DNA of 64,000 nucleotides from positions 1 through 64,000 of the forward strand of contig CAZQJC010000221.1 in the NCBI GenBank assembly GCA_964593795.1. The letters are read 5' to 3'. Shown in pieces: positions 19,582 through 28,288 of this stretch. Origin of the DNA: JAHFDS01 sp964593795. Its GTDB lineage: Bacteria; Myxococcota_A; Polyangia; JAHFDS01. Each line of letters opens with the position of its first letter. The first letter of the stretch is position 1. The notes under the pieces were generated by a model, which was not told the origin of the DNA, searched no databases, and saw nothing but the letters and a program-made list of their open reading frames with translations. Position numbers and translations under genes: made by a program.

Positions 19582-20195
19582 CACGAGACCTCCAGCCAGC
19601 GCCGCAGGAACGCGAGCCCCGCGGCCTGGCTCTTCTCCGGGTGGAACTGGCACGCGAGGATCGGGCCCTGCCGGACCGCGGCGACGACGCCGCCCACGCC
19701 GTAGTCGCAGTCGAGCGCGACCACGGTGCGAGACGCGGGCACCACGCGGTACGAGTGCACGAAGTAGAAGCGCTCCCCTTCGGGTGCGAGCGCCGGCGCG
19801 GCGCCAGCGGCGGCGTGGACGGCGTTCCAGCCCATGTGCGGCACCTTCTCGCCCGGCCGCGCGACGATGCGCTCGACGCGCCCCGGCAGGGCGCCGAGGC
19901 CCGCGAAGCGGCCCCCCTCGTCGCTCTCGTCGAAGAGCACCTGCATGCCCAGGCAGATCCCGAGGAAGGGCCGTCCCCGCGCGAGGTAGGCGCGCAAGGC
20001 GGGACCGAGCGGGCCGCCGAGGGCCGCGGCGCAGTCGCGAAACGCACCTTGCCCCGGGAAGACCAGCCGCTCCGCGGCTTCCACGGAGGCGGGCACCGAG
20101 GACACCACGGCCTCGGCCCCCGCGCGCTCGAGGGCCCGCGCGACGCTCGCGAGGTTGCCCATCCCGACGTCCACGACGGTGACGCGAGGCTTCAT
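19581..20195 (-). CDS. hisH: Imidazole glycerol phosphate synthase glutamine amidotransferase subunit
   Basis: A 204-aa class I glutamine amidotransferase that supplies ammonia to HisF. VVDVGMGNLASV starts the fold; nucleophile Cys81 lies in GICLGMQ; the catalytic pair His185 and Glu187 lie in CQFHPEKS; the FYFVHSY strand is present. The ATG at 20195 overlaps the TGA of the membrane-protein gene upstream. It is followed by hisA with a one-base overlap. Confidence 0.95.
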   Translation of the reverse strand: MKPRVTVVDVGMGNLASVARALERAGAEAVVSSVPASVEAAERLVFPGQGAFRDCAAALGGPLGPALRAYLARGRPFLGICLGMQVLFDESDEGGRFAGLGALPGRVERIVARPGEKVPHMGWNAVHAAAGAAPALAPEGERFYFVHSYRVVPASRTVVALDCDYGVGGVVAAVRQGPILACQFHPEKSQAAGLAFLRRWLEVS

Positions 20196-21433
20196 GGACC
20201 GAGCACGCGGCGCGGATCGATGCCGCTCCTCTTGCACTTGCGGAGGAACTGGCCCACCGCCACGAAGGCGAGCAGGTAGATGACGATCTGCGCGCGCATG
20301 CGGAACGCCGTGCCGACGTTGCCGGCGACGAGCGCGTAGGCCGGGGTGAGGAGCGCCGCGAAGAGGACCATCGGAGAGACCCGATCGAAGCGCCATCGGA
20401 CGGCGAAACGCAAGCCTGCCCAGAGTGCCGGCACGAACGACCACCAGACGAGGAGCTCCGGGAGCGTCGCGATGGAGCGCGCCGACGTGAACTGCCATGG
20501 GAACGGGCCGAACAGGAGGACCACCATGCCGACCGGAAGGAACCCGAGCGCGCCGCCGGCGGTCGAGGTGTCGACGGCCTTTGCGAATCCGGAGTCGGCG
20601 CCAAGGGCCATGCCTGAGCGATAGTCAGCGACGCGCTCGAGCGAGAGGTCGGCGGTGCTCTCCTGCGCGGAGCCGGCCACGCCCACCACGACGAGGACGA
20701 GCACGAGGGCGCCGGCCGTCACGGCCTGCTTGACGAACCCCGTCGCCGCGCGGAGCCCCGGCGCCACGATCATGGCGCCGAGGACGGCGAGGCCCGCGAA
20801 GTAGAGCATGTAGTAGCGCACCGGCCACACCGCGGCGAGCGGGCCCACGACGCCGACGAGAGCGAGGAGCGAGAAGCGCTCCTTGAGGCGCATGCACGAG
20901 TACACGGCGAGGCTGACGAGGAACGTCACCACCGTGTCCTTGCTCGCGATGGCGCTCCACATCACCAGCGAGGGGAAGAGCGCCGTCAGCTGGACGGTGC
21001 GCCGCGCCACCGCCGGGTGGAACGCCATGCGCGTCTGGTGGTACGCGAGCAGGACGAGCAGCGTGCCTAGCAGGGCGTTCAAGGCAGCCGCCGCCATCGG
21101 GTGGTTGCCGACGACGTAGTAGACGGCCCCGGAGACGTAGAAGTAGCCGTAGTTGTGCGGTCGCCCCTCGGCCATGTCGATCGCGGGGCCCCGACCCCGC
21201 CAGCCGTCGGCCATCGCCATGCCGATGAGCTCGTAGCCGTCGGCGTCGTCGTGATAGATGCGGAGCTCACGCACGACCTCGAAGCTGGTCGCGAGGCCGA
21301 GGCGCAGGAAGAGTGCGATGGCGAGCCAGCGGACGAGCCACTGGGATTCCGCACCCGGCAGCCGGAGCGCGAGCACCGTGCAGAGGACGAGCCCGCCTCC
21401 TCCGAGCACGATGAGGGGGATGAGGAGACTCAC
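20192..21433 (-). CDS. Polytopic membrane protein, putative GT-C glycosyltransferase or polymerase
   Basis: A 413-aa very hydrophobic protein with about nine or ten predicted membrane helices. An early periplasmic-type loop carries IYHDDADGYELIG and later HNYGYFYVSGAVYY, a pattern like the acidic first loop of GT-C (PMT/ArnT-type) enzymes that use polyprenyl-phosphate sugars. Wzy-type polymerase is the main alternative. The GTG start at 21433 lies just inside the YdjC gene end (eight-base gap), and the stop overlaps hisH, tying this envelope gene to the histidine genes. Confidence 0.7.
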   Translation of the reverse strand: MSLLIPLIVLGGGGLVLCTVLALRLPGAESQWLVRWLAIALFLRLGLATSFEVVRELRIYHDDADGYELIGMAMADGWRGRGPAIDMAEGRPHNYGYFYVSGAVYYVVGNHPMAAAALNALLGTLLVLLAYHQTRMAFHPAVARRTVQLTALFPSLVMWSAIASKDTVVTFLVSLAVYSCMRLKERFSLLALVGVVGPLAAVWPVRYYMLYFAGLAVLGAMIVAPGLRAATGFVKQAVTAGALVLVLVVVGVAGSAQESTADLSLERVADYRSGMALGADSGFAKAVDTSTAGGALGFLPVGMVVLLFGPFPWQFTSARSIATLPELLVWWSFVPALWAGLRFAVRWRFDRVSPMVLFAALLTPAYALVAGNVGTAFRMRAQIVIYLLAFVAVGQFLRKCKRSGIDPRRVLGP

Positions 21434-21441
21434 CGCCTCGA

Positions 21442-22302
21442 TTATCCGCGCGCGAACCCGTCTTGTCGAAGCGCCGCGGCGTCGCGGTAGGTGACGAGGC
21501 CTGACGAGCCGGCCTCGAAGACCGCGCGCGTCGCAGGGTCGAGGAGCGCGCGGCCCTCGGCGACCGCGGTGGCGTAGATGCCGGGCTGAAGGGCGGCGAG
21601 CGCGGGCGAGGGGCGAATCGGGTGCACCATGAGCTCGAGCACCTGGCACGGGGCGCGCGCGAGCAGGCGTGCGTAGGCCTGCGGCCCGGGAGGGTCGAGG
21701 TCGTCGAACACGCTCGCGAAGCCGTCGGCGACGAAGGGCGCCCCGGCGCTGACCGCGCGCCGGCAGAGCAGATCGAGGAGCAGGCGCGGGAGCACCGAGC
21801 GGAGGCGCGGGACGTGGTGCGCAAAGGGCACACGCACCGGGAGCGCGCGCGCGCGCGCGCACGCGAGGACGGCGGGCAGGACGCCGGGCAGCACCTGGAC
21901 GTGCTGGTGCCCGTCGAGGTGGGTGGGGCGGACGCCGAGCTCGGCGAGCCGATCGAGCTGCGCCGCGAGCTCTCGCGCCACGTCGTCCCGTGACACGCGA
22001 CCGGCGAGCGCCCGGACTGTGAGCGCGGCCTGTCCGTGGAGGCGTCCAGCTCCGTCGACGAGGGTCGGCACGGAGCGCGGCGAGCAGATGGGGCGGCCGA
22101 GCGTGAGGTTGAAGTGCAGGCCCACCCCCAGGCGCGGCAGGCTCGCGGCCATCCGGGCGGCGTGCTCGCTCGCGGGGGCCGCAGCGAACAGCGTCGCGCT
22201 CGAGAGCGTGCCCGCCTCGTGGGCCGCGGCCACGGCGTCGTTGACCTCGGGCGCGAGCCCGAAGTCGTCGGCGTTCACGATGAGCAGGGGCCTCGCCGTC
22301 AA
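21442..22302 (-). CDS. YdjC/ChbG-family carbohydrate deacetylase
   Basis: A 286-aa member of the YdjC (ChbG/HpnK) family, metal-dependent de-N-acetylases. The hallmark NADDFGLAPEVN is at the N-terminus, GLHFNLT carries a metal His, and THLDGHQHV and LMVHP complete the site. It probably removes an acetyl group from an amino sugar in the glycan or its lipid-linked precursor. The TTG start at 22302 overlaps the TGA of the upstream methyltransferase gene (TTGA) and places the conserved start five residues in. Confidence 0.88.
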   Translation of the reverse strand: MTARPLLIVNADDFGLAPEVNDAVAAAHEAGTLSSATLFAAAPASEHAARMAASLPRLGVGLHFNLTLGRPICSPRSVPTLVDGAGRLHGQAALTVRALAGRVSRDDVARELAAQLDRLAELGVRPTHLDGHQHVQVLPGVLPAVLACARARALPVRVPFAHHVPRLRSVLPRLLLDLLCRRAVSAGAPFVADGFASVFDDLDPPGPQAYARLLARAPCQVLELMVHPIRPSPALAALQPGIYATAVAEGRALLDPATRAVFEAGSSGLVTYRDAAALRQDGFARG

Positions 22303-23063
22303 GGCACGCGCGCCACGGCCAGCAGGTGGTTCGACAGCTCGCGCAGCAGCGGCGCGGCCGCGCCGCTCCACAGTCGCCGATCGAGCGGCGCCCAGCGGCG
22401 GAGCAGCGTCGGGACCAGCGCCGGCGCCAGGCGATCGAGCCAGGTGAACGGACCGAGGAATCGCCCGTCGACCTCCACGTCGGAGAAGCCCGCCGCGGTG
22501 AGCGCGCGCGCAAGGCCGCTCGCCGACGTGAAGAACTGCCGAAGCGGCGTCAGGCCCGGCACCGGCAGGCGCGCGGCGACCTGGTTGATCGCGGCGTAGC
22601 CGTGCAGGGCCCAGCGGGGCGCGGCGGTGACGATCGCGAGCCCGCCGGGGCGCAGCACGCGCCGCAGCTCCGCGAGCGCGGGCGCGGCGTCCGGCAGGTA
22701 GCGCACGACCTCGATCGAGATCGCGACGTCCACGCTGGCCGTCCGGATCGGCAACGCGCGCACGTCCGCGCGCACGACCGGCTGACCAGCGGCCCGGGCG
22801 TGGCCGAGCATCTGCGCCGCGCCGTCGAGGCCCACCGGCCGGAACCCGAGGTGTGCCAGCCAGCCGAGCCAGAAGCCCGCGCCGCAGCCGGCGTCGATCG
22901 CGAGCCGCCCGCGTCCCTCGCCGAGGCGCTCGGCCATCCAGCGCGCGACCTCGGCGCGGCCGTAGTGAAAGGCCGAACGGAAGGGATCTCCGCCGCCGAG
23001 CTCCTCGTAGCGTCGCGCGAACAGGGCGGCCTGATCGTCGTGCACGGCAATGGCGTCCGCCAC
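22299..23063 (-). CDS. Class I SAM-dependent methyltransferase
   Basis: A 254-aa methyltransferase of the Methyltransf_11 type. Motif I is LAIDAGCGAGFWLGWLA; VGLDGAAQML, ADVRALPIRTASVDVAISIEV (motif II region) and LRRVLRPGGLAIV follow. The C-terminal third is hydrophobic and helix-rich, perhaps for a lipid-linked substrate. It starts with GTG at 23063, nine bases after the next methyltransferase gene. The substrate is unknown, presumably glycan or lipid-linked sugar. Confidence 0.85.
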   Translation of the reverse strand: MADAIAVHDDQAALFARRYEELGGGDPFRSAFHYGRAEVARWMAERLGEGRGRLAIDAGCGAGFWLGWLAHLGFRPVGLDGAAQMLGHARAAGQPVVRADVRALPIRTASVDVAISIEVVRYLPDAAPALAELRRVLRPGGLAIVTAAPRWALHGYAAINQVAARLPVPGLTPLRQFFTSASGLARALTAAGFSDVEVDGRFLGPFTWLDRLAPALVPTLLRRWAPLDRRLWSGAAAPLLRELSNHLLAVARVP

Positions 23064-23072
23064 GAGATCAGT

Positions 23073-24005
23073 CTAGTCCGGGCGGCGGGCGCGGACACGA
23101 AGAGTGTCGCCGAGCGCGGCGAGACCCAGCAGCCGGTTGACGGCCTCGATGCCGACGTCGCGCAGCACCTCCACGAGCGCTCCCGCGGCCGCCGCGGGAG
23201 CGGCGGGTGCCACGCCGGCGGGCCCGGGTGCCGTCGCGCGGTCCGATGCCGGTGTCCGCCGCCTCGGGAGCAACGCGCGGAGTCCCTCGAGATCGAGCCC
23301 GCTCGTCTCGACCGTCACGTCCACGAACCCCGCGCGATCGAGCAACGCCCGAACGCTCGCCGTGGTGAAGAGGTGCAGGTGCTCGTCCGTGACCACACGC
23401 CAGCGCGACCCGGCGAGGCGCCCGCTCGACCCCCACAGGTTGGGCGTGGTCAAGAAGGCCGTGCCGCCGGGACGCAGGAGCGCGCGCGCCGCGCGGAGGT
23501 ACGCGAGCGGATCGGGGAGGTGCTCTATCACCTCGATCGCGACCACCCCATCGAACGACGCCGGCGAAAACGGCACCGTCTGGAGGTCGCCCTCGTGCAG
23601 CCGCTCACCGAGCGAGGGCCGCAGGAGCGCGCAGCAGGACGCGGACACCTCCGTCGCCCACATCTGCCGCCCCGTGGAGGCGGCCGCTCGCACGAGGTGA
23701 CCGGCGCCGCAGCCGATCTCGAGCAGTCGGCCCTCGGGCAGCGTGCGCGCCAGCCGCGCGAGGCGACGCCCGACCAGCGCCGAGGGCGGCCGATCGTTCC
23801 GGCCCATGTAGTCGTACCAGCGCACGAGGGCCGCGTCGTCGGGCAGCTCGGGCTGGTACCAGGTGCCGCACGCGCAAGCGACGAAGACGAGGGGCTGCTC
23901 GCGGATGTCTCGCTTTCCGTGCGGGCGGTGCGTGGCCACCACCGCCCGCGACCCGCAGGCCGGGCACGCGCGCGCGGCCGTCGGGGGCGTCCCGGCGGCG
24001 CTCAC
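23073..24005 (-). CDS. Zinc-ribbon SAM methyltransferase
   Basis: A 310-aa protein with an N-terminal CPACGS knuckle and a later CACG that probably bind zinc, then a class I methyltransferase domain: LLEIGCGAGHLVRAA (motif I), FDGVVAIEVIEHLPDP and LLRPGGTAFLTTPN. The arrangement is typical of methyltransferases in polysaccharide loci. The C-terminal extension is Ala/Pro-rich (about residues 235-270). The GTG start at 24005 overlaps the TGA of the glycosyltransferase gene upstream. Confidence 0.87.
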   Translation of the reverse strand: MSAAGTPPTAARACPACGSRAVVATHRPHGKRDIREQPLVFVACACGTWYQPELPDDAALVRWYDYMGRNDRPPSALVGRRLARLARTLPEGRLLEIGCGAGHLVRAAASTGRQMWATEVSASCCALLRPSLGERLHEGDLQTVPFSPASFDGVVAIEVIEHLPDPLAYLRAARALLRPGGTAFLTTPNLWGSSGRLAGSRWRVVTDEHLHLFTTASVRALLDRAGFVDVTVETSGLDLEGLRALLPRRRTPASDRATAPGPAGVAPAAPAAAAGALVEVLRDVGIEAVNRLLGLAALGDTLRVRARRPD

Positions 24006-25102
24006 GCAGCGTCCCCTCGACGGACGCCCTCGGCGACCCGACGCAGCAGGCCGGCCACCTTTTCGCCGACCACGCGGGAGCCGAAGCGCGCGCGGACGAA
24101 CTCGCGGCCCCGCTCGCCGAGCGACGTGCGGAGCGTGGCGTCCCCGCACAGGTGATCCAGGTGCTCCACCCAGGCGGCGTCATCGGCGGCGAGCAGGCCC
24201 CGCTCCCCCGACGCCACGAGGGCGGGCAGGACGCCGGTAGGCGACACCACCGGTGGAATGCCGAGCGCCATGTACTGCAGGGCCTTGAAGCCGCTCTTGC
24301 CCCTGGCCCAGTCCTCGTCGGGCTGCGGCATGATGCCCACGTCGAGCGCGAGCAGGTCCGTGACCTCGCTCGACGAGCGCCACCGGATGAAGTCGACCGG
24401 GACACCCGGCAGCGACGGCTGGCCGTTCGAGATGACGCGCAGGCGGTAGGGGCGCCGGCGAGCGAGCGCGGCGAGCGCGGGCCCCAGCGCCTCGAGGTAG
24501 CGCAACGTCGAGTGGGAGCCGGTCCACCCCACCACGGGCTCCGAGACGTCCGCGTGGCGCTTCTGCGCGGCGTAGGCGCCCTCGGTGTCGAGCGTGGTGG
24601 GCACGAGCTCGACCCAGCCGCAGTGACGGCGCGCGTACGAGGCGAGGTGCTCGTTCGCGACCAGGCAGAGCCGCGACGCCCGGCAGATGCTCGCCGTCTT
24701 GCCCGGGAACTTGAGGAGCGGTGCGAGCGGATTGCTCGGGTTGGCGTTCGGCAGCCAGATCGAGTCATCGAAGTCGTAGACGAGCGGCCGCGTCTGCCCG
24801 AGCAGCGGCTCGAGCAGGGCCGGTCCGAGCGAGAGCGCCTCCCTGTGCACGAGGACCACGTCGGCTCGGCGGACCTGACCGAGCACGCCGAGGCGGCGCA
24901 GCGACGCGGCGGCCACGGCAACGCCCTTCTCGAGCGTGCGACCGGGCTGCTCGAGCAGCTCGTAGAGCGAGGGCGTCTGGAGCGGCACGAGCTGCACCTC
25001 GATCGACGCCGCGCGCAGGTGTGGCAGCCACTGTTCGATCCGGTAGCGCTGGCTCGGCGCGCGATCGGCTGGGTACGGCACGAGCGCCAGCACGCGGATC
25101 AT
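24002..25102 (-). CDS. Glycosyltransferase, GT4-like
   Basis: A 366-aa GT-B-fold protein. The N-terminal LALVPYPADRAPSQRYRIEQ is typical of a polysaccharide glycosyltransferase group; VYDFDDSIWLP sits in the acceptor domain; VVGWTGSHSTLRYL, VDVGIMPQPDEDWARGKSG and KALQYMALGIPPVVSP form the donor-binding half. It should transfer a hexose from a nucleotide sugar, cytoplasmically. The ATG at 25102 is 43 bp from a divergent glycosyltransferase start, so the two are probably controlled from the same gap. Confidence 0.87.
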   Translation of the reverse strand: MIRVLALVPYPADRAPSQRYRIEQWLPHLRAASIEVQLVPLQTPSLYELLEQPGRTLEKGVAVAAASLRRLGVLGQVRRADVVLVHREALSLGPALLEPLLGQTRPLVYDFDDSIWLPNANPSNPLAPLLKFPGKTASICRASRLCLVANEHLASYARRHCGWVELVPTTLDTEGAYAAQKRHADVSEPVVGWTGSHSTLRYLEALGPALAALARRRPYRLRVISNGQPSLPGVPVDFIRWRSSSEVTDLLALDVGIMPQPDEDWARGKSGFKALQYMALGIPPVVSPTGVLPALVASGERGLLAADDAAWVEHLDHLCGDATLRTSLGERGREFVRARFGSRVVGEKVAGLLRRVAEGVRRGDAA

Positions 25103-25145
25103 CCCGACATCGTAGCCTCCGAGGGGGCCGCTGTACGATCGAGCC

Positions 25146-26360
25146 GTGCGCATCCTCTACCTCTCGTACGACGGGATGACGGACCCGCTCGGCCAGTCCC
25201 AGGTGGTGCCCTACCTCGAGGGGCTGTCACGCCTCGGACATCGCTTCGTCCTCGTCAGTCACGAGAAGCCGGGGGCGACGCCGGTCCCCGCGCTGGCCGA
25301 GCGTCTCGAACGCGCGTCGATCGACTGGGTGCCGCTTCGGTATCACGCACGGCCTCGCTTGCCCGCGACCGTCTACGACATCGCCCGCATGATCGCCGAG
25401 GGCGGCGTCCGCCACCTGCGCCAGCGGTTCGACCTCGTGCACTGTCGGAGCTACATCGCCGGAGCCGCCGGCCTCGCGCTCCGGCGCAACCTCGGGTTGC
25501 CGTTCCTGTTCGACATGCGCGGGTTCTGGATCGACGAGCGGACGACGAGCGGCAACCTGCGGTCACCGGCCCAGGAGCGCCTCCTGCGGGGGCTCGAGCG
25601 GCGCATGGTGCTCGGCGCCGACGGCATCGTGGTCCTCACCCGCAAGGGCATCGAGACCATGTTCGGGTGGCCCTACGTCGGGCCCGAGATCCACCCTCGC
25701 TTCCAGCACATCCCGACCTGCGTCGACCTCGCCGCCTATGCCCCGGCGTTCGAAGCGCGTCGGGCGCGCGTCGCCTCGGCGGCGGAGCCTCGCACGTTCA
25801 CGTATCTGGGCGCCGTCGGCCTCTGGCACTCGCCCGAGGACATCCTCCGGTTCGCGGAGGTGGTGCAAAGGCGCCTGCCGGAGGCGCGGTTCCGGTTCCT
25901 GGTCTCCGTGGGGCAGGACCTCCTGCGTGACGCGATCGCGCGGACGAGCCTCGGCGATCGCTGCTCGATCGCAAGAGTCCCGCACACGGGCATCCCCGCC
26001 GAGCTCGCCGACGCCGACGTGGGCTTCTTCTTCATCCGGCCTTCTGTCGCCGAAGCGGCCCGATCGCCGACCAAGCTCGGCGAGATGCTGGCGGCGGAGG
26101 TCCCGGTGGTGACGGGGAGCAGGATCGGCGACGTCGACGCGATCGTCCGCGAGGGCGTGGGCGCGATCGCCGAGACGCTCGACGCCGGGGCGATGGAGGC
26201 CGGCCTCGAGGCGCTGCTCGGGCTCTGGCGCGCCGGCGCGGTGGCGCTGGCGGAGCGATGCCGGCGCACGGCCGAGGCCCACTTCTCGCTCGCGCGCGGC
26301 GTCGCGGCCTACGACGCGCTCTACCGGCGCATCGCGCGGCCGAGCACGCGCAGCGGATAG
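25146..26360 (+). CDS. Glycosyltransferase, GT4-like
   Basis: A 404-aa GT-B glycosyltransferase. MRILYLSYDGMTDPLGQSQ opens the N-terminal domain; FDMRGFWIDERT lies in the middle; the C-terminal domain has TFTYLGAVGLWHSPED, VGFFFIRPS and SPTKLGEMLAAEVPVV. Start is GTG 25146. Its last 40 bases overlap the end of the convergent GT2 gene on the other strand, so both coding sequences share DNA. Confidence 0.87.
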   Translation: MRILYLSYDGMTDPLGQSQVVPYLEGLSRLGHRFVLVSHEKPGATPVPALAERLERASIDWVPLRYHARPRLPATVYDIARMIAEGGVRHLRQRFDLVHCRSYIAGAAGLALRRNLGLPFLFDMRGFWIDERTTSGNLRSPAQERLLRGLERRMVLGADGIVVLTRKGIETMFGWPYVGPEIHPRFQHIPTCVDLAAYAPAFEARRARVASAAEPRTFTYLGAVGLWHSPEDILRFAEVVQRRLPEARFRFLVSVGQDLLRDAIARTSLGDRCSIARVPHTGIPAELADADVGFFFIRPSVAEAARSPTKLGEMLAAEVPVVTGSRIGDVDAIVREGVGAIAETLDAGAMEAGLEALLGLWRAGAVALAERCRRTAEAHFSLARGVAAYDALYRRIARPSTRSG

Positions 26361-27193
26361 CGCGCGAAGTGACCGAGGGTGGCGGGATCGTGCGCGATGG
26401 CCGACGTCGCGTGGCGCAGAAAGCTCGCGATCGCCCCGCTGTCGAAGTACGAGCCCGCGAGGACGAGGTGGAGCCGCGCGTACGCCTCATCGCGGGGCAC
26501 GGGCGGCCCGGGCTCTGCGAACGCCTTGTCGTAGGCGCGCAGCATCTCGCGCTCCATGCGGGCCACGTTCCTGTGCATGTTGGCGCCGTGGACGCGATAG
26601 AGGAGCAGCGGCTCGTCGACGAAGGCGACGGGACCCTGCGCGGCGGCGCGGCGGTAGAGGTCCCAGTCCGCCGAGGTGGACAGGCCCTCGTCGAAGCCGC
26701 CGAGGCGCTCGAACGTCGCGCGCGGCAGCAGGGCCCCGCTGCCGCCACCCAGGATTCCGCCGGGCCCGAAGCGCAGCAAGGCCGCCTGCACGTCACCCTG
26801 GCCGCCGTCGGACCGGCCGCCGGTCACCCGCCCGATGCCGTCGATCTCCACCACGGCGCAATGCACGAGGGTCACGTCGGGGCGCGCGGCGAGGCGCTCG
26901 ACCTGGCGTGCGACCTTGTGCGGGTGCCAGACATCGTCGGCGTCGAGGAAGGCGACGACCTCGCCCGTGCACGCGGCGACGCCGCGGTTCCGCGCCGCGG
27001 ACACCCCGCGGTTTTGCTGACGGAGGACGCGGATCCGGTCGCCGAAGGCGGCGAGCGCCGCTGGGGTCTCGTCCGTCGAGCCGTCGTCCACCACCACCAC
27101 CTCGCACGGATGCGACTGGGTGAGGGCGCTCGCGACGGCCTCCGCCACGAAGCGGGCGTGGTTGTACGCCGGCACGATCGCGGAGACCCTCAC
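26321..27193 (-). CDS. Family 2 glycosyltransferase
   Basis: A 290-aa GT-A enzyme: SAIVPAYNHARFV, VVVVDDGSTDETP, RNRGVAACTGEVVAFLDADDVW (the DxD at its end), and GGFDEGLSTSADWDLYRR as the catalytic base region. No membrane helices. GTG 27193 overlaps the TGA of the GT4 gene upstream. The 3' end overlaps the plus-strand GT4 gene by 40 bp. Likely adds one residue of the repeating unit. Confidence 0.9.
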   Translation of the reverse strand: MRVSAIVPAYNHARFVAEAVASALTQSHPCEVVVVDDGSTDETPAALAAFGDRIRVLRQQNRGVSAARNRGVAACTGEVVAFLDADDVWHPHKVARQVERLAARPDVTLVHCAVVEIDGIGRVTGGRSDGGQGDVQAALLRFGPGGILGGGSGALLPRATFERLGGFDEGLSTSADWDLYRRAAAQGPVAFVDEPLLLYRVHGANMHRNVARMEREMLRAYDKAFAEPGPPVPRDEAYARLHLVLAGSYFDSGAIASFLRHATSAIAHDPATLGHFARYPLRVLGRAMRR

Positions 27194-28287
27194 CCAAGGA
27201 TCTCCCGGTAGACGGCCTCGTAGCCCCGCACCATCGCCTCGACGGTGAACCGCCCCGCGTGCACGCGCGCCGCGGCCCCGAGCCGGGTCGCGAGCGCCCG
27301 GTCGGTCAGCAGGCGCACGATGGCGAGGGCCAGCGCGTGCACCTCGCCCTTCTTCACGATAAGGCCCGTGGCCTCGTGCAGCACGACCTCCGGTAGGCCG
27401 CCCGTGTCGCTGACGACGGCTGGCACGCCGAGGCTGGCCGCCTCCAGCGCCGCGAACCCGAACGACTCGGCCAGGCTCGGCAGCGCGACCAGCCACGCGC
27501 GCGCGACGAGCGCCCCGGGGGGGTCGACGAAGCCCACGAGGCGCACGACGTCCTCGAGCCCGCGCGCCCGGATGGCCGCCTCGAGGCTCGCTTGCTCGGG
27601 TCCGACGCCGGCGATCACGAAGCGCACGGCCGGGACGAAGAGGCGCACGATGCCGGCCGCGGCGACGAGGTGATGCAGGCCCTTTTCCTCGTGCAGACGC
27701 GCGAGCGTGACCACGAGCGGAGCGCCTGGATCGAGGCCGAGGCGGCCGAAGAGCCCCGCACCACCGTCGGCGGGCGCCGCGAGCGGGTGGGCGCCGTTGT
27801 AGACGACGGTCACGCGCGCCGCGGGCACGCGCTCCTCCTCCACGAGGATTCGACGCGTGGCTTCCGACACGGCGATCACGCGATCGGCGTGCCGTGCGCA
27901 GGCGGCGTCGAGCGCGACGTGCCAGCGCTTGCCGAGGCGCGAGTTGTGGTCGGAGTGGTGGCGTGTGAAGACGAAGCGCCGTCCCGCGAGGCGCGCGGCC
28001 GGAAGCGCGATCGCCGTGGGCCAGAAGCAGTGGGCGTGCACGAGGTCGGCGCCCATCGACTCGAGCAGGCGCGCCAGCCGCAGCGTCGCGAGCGGGCAGC
28101 CCCGCGGCAGCGCGACGTCGAGGGAGAACGTGGGCACGCCGCGCGCTCGCATGGCGGCCTGCAGCGCGCCCGCGGGCGAGCACGAGCCGATCGCGATGGG
28201 GAAACGGTCGCGATCGTGCCGCTCCGCCAGGGCGCGGAAGAACGCCGTGTCGGCGCTGGCGTCGATGAGGTGGCAGACGCGTGGCAT
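27190..28287 (-). CDS. Family 4 glycosyltransferase
   Basis: A 365-aa GT4 enzyme. The N-terminal domain starts with VCHLIDASADTAFF and has DLVHAHCFWPT; VVYNGAHP links the domains; the C-terminal domain has VVTLARLHEEKGLHHLV and the family motif SLAESFGFAALEAASLGVPAV with its Glu-x7-Glu pair. The ATG at 28287 is one base from the end of the upstream GT2 gene, indicating coupling. Confidence 0.92.
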   Translation of the reverse strand: MPRVCHLIDASADTAFFRALAERHDRDRFPIAIGSCSPAGALQAAMRARGVPTFSLDVALPRGCPLATLRLARLLESMGADLVHAHCFWPTAIALPAARLAGRRFVFTRHHSDHNSRLGKRWHVALDAACARHADRVIAVSEATRRILVEEERVPAARVTVVYNGAHPLAAPADGGAGLFGRLGLDPGAPLVVTLARLHEEKGLHHLVAAAGIVRLFVPAVRFVIAGVGPEQASLEAAIRARGLEDVVRLVGFVDPPGALVARAWLVALPSLAESFGFAALEAASLGVPAVVSDTGGLPEVVLHEATGLIVKKGEVHALALAIVRLLTDRALATRLGAAARVHAGRFTVEAMVRGYEAVYREILG

Positions 28288-28288
28288 G

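Noticed and set aside
17193..20195. hisH/hisF as a WbpG-type sugar amidation pair
   Set aside because: hisA is present in the same coupled run and hisIE is nearby, so histidine synthesis is the simpler reading.
22302..22371. Longer N-terminus for the YdjC protein
   Set aside because: The extra 23 residues overlap the methyltransferase gene and precede the conserved NADDFG start, which fits the TTG at 22302.
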